8,757 bases of DNA from Beijerinckiaceae bacterium. GTDB lineage: Bacteria > Pseudomonadota > Alphaproteobacteria > Rhizobiales > Beijerinckiaceae. Both the position numbers and the translations under genes were made by a program. The notes below the pieces were generated by a model. That model saw nothing but the letters and a program-made list of their open reading frames with translations, was not told where the DNA came from and searched no databases. Of the stretch, positions 6,955 to 8,757 are shown in pieces. Location of the stretch: contig DAICZI010000053.1 in the NCBI GenBank assembly GCA_027311205.1, forward strand, positions 1 through 8,757, in the 5' to 3' direction. The first letter of the stretch is position 1. Every line of letters starts with the position of its first letter.

Positions 6955-8604
6955 TTATTTCGTCAACGCATAGGCGGTGATGGTGGCATCATTGTCTGGA
7001 TGGGCAATGGCATCAACTTTCTGATTGCCGGCCGACCCCGAGGCAATCACCACCATTTCCTTGCCTTTGACCGTGACGGCGATGGGCGCAGCGATGATTG
7101 AGGCTCCGGTATCATCATGCCAGAGCTTCTTGCCGGTCTTGGTGTCGAAGGCATCCAACTGACCATTCAACTCGCCGGTAAACACCAGCCCGGTAGGTGT
7201 CACCAGGGCACCCCCGATTTCGGGCAGGTCGAAATTGTGCCGCCAGTTGAAAATACCAGAATCGACGTTGATCGCATTGAACTGGCCTGTGGTTGGACCC
7301 ACCATTTTGGGGAAAGCGCCACCAAGATAGAACTGACCTGCTACATAGACGACCTGATGGAATCCTTTCCAGAAGCCACATTCATTGCTGGAGGGGACAA
7401 AGAATGTATTGGTGGCTGAATCATAGGCGCCGCCATTATATTCAACCCCGCCGTTGGTGTTGGGGCAGGCATAATTACCTTTGGCCGATGGCGCGCTCGC
7501 GCCGCCATACTGGAAATTCAGTGCCGTGCGATGGATAAGCTTTCCAGTAGCCGCATCCAGAATGGCAAAATTACCCGCCTTGTCACCTGCGCCCACCAGT
7601 TTGACGGCTTTGCCATCAACTTTGCCGTCGAACAGCAACGGAGCCATCGCCGGATCCCAGTCGTGGGTGTCGTGCGGGATAAACTGGTAATACCACTTCA
7701 ACTTGGGCTGCTTGCCGGAAATATCCAGTGCCACCATCGAGTCGCTGTATAGGTTGCTGCCCTTGCGCACGTCGCCATTGAAATCCGGCTGCGGATTGCC
7801 AAGATCAAGATACATCATATGCGCCGCAGGATCGATGGTTGCGCCACCCCAAGGGGTCGCCCCACCGCGCTTCCAACTGTCGCCGGACCACGTGTTGTTG
7901 CCAGCTTCACCGGGAGCCGGGATGGATTTCCATTCCCAGACGCGGCTGCCGTTAGCGGGGTCGAAAGCGGTGATATAGCCAATGCCTCCCCAATCGCCAT
8001 TGGAGGCGCTCTCCAGCAGCACCCATTTGCCATCGGCCATCTGAAAGGGTTCCGGGGCCATGGTGTAGAAAGTGTTGACTGGATTATGGACACCAACCAC
8101 ATCCCAGACTTTCTTGCCTGTTTTGGCGTCCAGGGCGATCAGGTGGCCATCAAGCGTGCCCAAAAAGACCTTGCCATCCAGAATGCCGACGCCGCGATTG
8201 GCTGCAAATGAAATCACATGCGGATTATCGGCAAATTCCCACACCTTTTTCCCGGTCGCCGCGTCAAGCGCATAAACATGGTCGTGGGCCGAGGTGACAT
8301 ACATCATGCCATCCCAGACTATCGGTGAGGTCTCATTGGGGCCTTTGTCACTCATCTTGAAGCTCCAGAGCTTCTTCAACCCCGAAATATTCTGCGGCGT
8401 GATGTCCTTGGCCGCGGTGGTGCGGTTAAAGCTGTAATTGCCGGAAGGCAGGATCCAGTAATTGCTTGTGGATGCTGCATTGATGAAATCATGTGCCGTC
8501 GGGTTGGCCGCATGCGCCGGAATGCCCATGGCGGTTAGCCGGAGAGTTAGCATTGCCACCGCAGCATGGCGTAAAAGCCTGAACTTTGATGTCGAGATAT
8601 ACAT
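6955..8604 (-). CDS. PQQ-dependent alcohol dehydrogenase (quinoprotein), possibly lanthanide-type
   Basis: This 549-residue periplasmic eight-bladed quinoprotein oxidises an alcohol and passes electrons to a cytochrome c. A signal peptide (about 1-32, ending IPAHA) is followed by repeated tryptophan-docking blades (LDAATGKKVWEF, LDAKTGKKVWD, FDTKTGKKLWHDD). Active-site landmarks, by comparison with methanol and ethanol dehydrogenases, are Glu91, Trp252, Asn270 (LGNPQP), the catalytic Asp315, Lys342 in place of the usual Arg or Lys, and Asn407. Asp315-Trp316-Asp317 gives the D-x-D motif, whose second Asp is associated with lanthanide use in XoxF and PedH/ExaF. Asp204 stands where a metal-ligand Glu is usual, and Ile131-Ser132 replace the vicinal Cys-Cys. 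There is no fused haem domain, consistent with the separate cytochrome downstream. AGGAGG sits 8 nt before the ATG. The quinoprotein call is firm; substrate and metal are inferred. Confidence 0.93.
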   Translation of the reverse strand: MYISTSKFRLLRHAAVAMLTLRLTAMGIPAHAANPTAHDFINAASTSNYWILPSGNYSFNRTTAAKDITPQNISGLKKLWSFKMSDKGPNETSPIVWDGMMYVTSAHDHVYALDAATGKKVWEFADNPHVISFAANRGVGILDGKVFLGTLDGHLIALDAKTGKKVWDVVGVHNPVNTFYTMAPEPFQMADGKWVLLESASNGDWGGIGYITAFDPANGSRVWEWKSIPAPGEAGNNTWSGDSWKRGGATPWGGATIDPAAHMMYLDLGNPQPDFNGDVRKGSNLYSDSMVALDISGKQPKLKWYYQFIPHDTHDWDPAMAPLLFDGKVDGKAVKLVGAGDKAGNFAILDAATGKLIHRTALNFQYGGASAPSAKGNYACPNTNGGVEYNGGAYDSATNTFFVPSSNECGFWKGFHQVVYVAGQFYLGGAFPKMVGPTTGQFNAINVDSGIFNWRHNFDLPEIGGALVTPTGLVFTGELNGQLDAFDTKTGKKLWHDDTGASIIAAPIAVTVKGKEMVVIASGSAGNQKVDAIAHPDNDATITAYALTK

Positions 8605-8757
8605 GAGAATTTCCTCCTAGCGCACGGATTGTTATCAGTAAATTTCGCATGAGAATACTCCCGACCGATTATTTGAAATCGTCTTGAGCACTAACTATTA
8701 TTGACACTTTTCGGGACGTGTCAACGATCATGAGTCAGCCCTTTCTTAGTTTAAGCT
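8605..8757 (-). promoter_or_regulatory. Promoter/leader region of the PQQ dehydrogenase-cytochrome unit
   Basis: This is non-coding to the window edge. On the minus strand TTGACA (8719-8724) and AATAAT (8697-8702) are separated by 16 bp, a good sigma-70-type promoter (6/6 and 5/6 matches), giving a leader of about 85 nt. The AGGAGG ribosome binding site lies near 8613-8618. No canonical sigma-54 promoter was found; the nearest GG/GC pair (in CGGGAGTATTCTCATGC) has 11 instead of 10 bases between the invariant dinucleotides. Confidence 0.5.
8701..8724. promoter_or_regulatory. Perfect dyad TTGACAC-N10-GTGTCAA, probable operator or activator site
   Basis: Two perfect 7-bp half-sites (8701-8707 and 8718-8724) flank a 10-bp spacer; centre-to-centre spacing of 17 bp suits a helix-turn-helix dimer such as a Fis-type enhancer-binding protein or a TetR/LysR-type regulator. 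The right half contains the -35 box and the left half touches the -10 box of the predicted promoter, so a bound protein would occlude it. If instead an undetected sigma-54 promoter lies downstream, the dyad could be its upstream activating site. It starts 97 bp before the dehydrogenase ATG. Confidence 0.55.

Overview
The window looks like accessory or locally rearranged chromosome of a Gram-negative, probably alphaproteobacterial, organism. The evidence is a sigma-54 enhancer-binding regulator, a periplasmic PQQ dehydrogenase with its own c-type cytochrome, an SseB-family protein, and remnants of IS3- and IS21-family insertion sequences. The genus cannot be fixed from sequence alone; a sphingomonad-, acetic-acid-bacterium- or rhizobiales-like host would fit. 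No tRNA, rRNA, CRISPR array or replication origin was seen.

Layout, left half (+ strand): the 3' part of an AcoR-type sigma-54 activator (2-808; its N-terminus and Walker A lie outside the window) overlaps a small SseB-domain gene (789-1208). After a gap of about 290 bp comes an intact aldo/keto reductase (1498-2493). About 1 kb without an intact gene follows. It holds a decayed, frameshifted C-terminal piece of a beta-propeller (NHL-like) protein on the minus strand (about 2815-3007), a 20-bp perfect dyad (3123-3142), and an unexplained short open frame. Then comes an amidase-signature hydrolase (3498-4790).

Middle (4791-5614): a mobile-element scar. The start of an IS3-family orfA (5142-5239, itself frameshifted) is cut by the end of an IS21-family element whose tip lies at 5240. 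That element runs leftward in gene orientation and retains only the last 67 codons of istB (5397-5600). It is broken off at about 5601, 14 bp beyond the stop codon of the neighbouring cytochrome gene.

Right half (- strand, transcribed leftward from about 8690): a two-gene unit. A signal-peptide-bearing PQQ-dependent alcohol dehydrogenase (6955-8604) is followed, after a 98-bp gap with a strong hairpin, by a secreted monohaem cytochrome c with an unrecognised N-terminal domain of about 235 residues (5615-6856). Together they would form a periplasmic alcohol oxidation module in which the dehydrogenase passes electrons to the cytochrome and then to the respiratory chain. The dehydrogenase carries the Asp-x-Asp active-site motif associated with lanthanide-using PQQ enzymes, but lacks the usual vicinal cysteine pair and has Asp in place of a metal-ligand Glu. 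A perfect TTGACAC-N10-GTGTCAA dyad (8701-8724) overlaps a good sigma-70-like promoter upstream.

The most distinctive content is this dehydrogenase/cytochrome pair and its upstream operator-like dyad. The AcoR-type regulator at the other end could act on alcohol oxidation genes, but nothing in the window proves the link.
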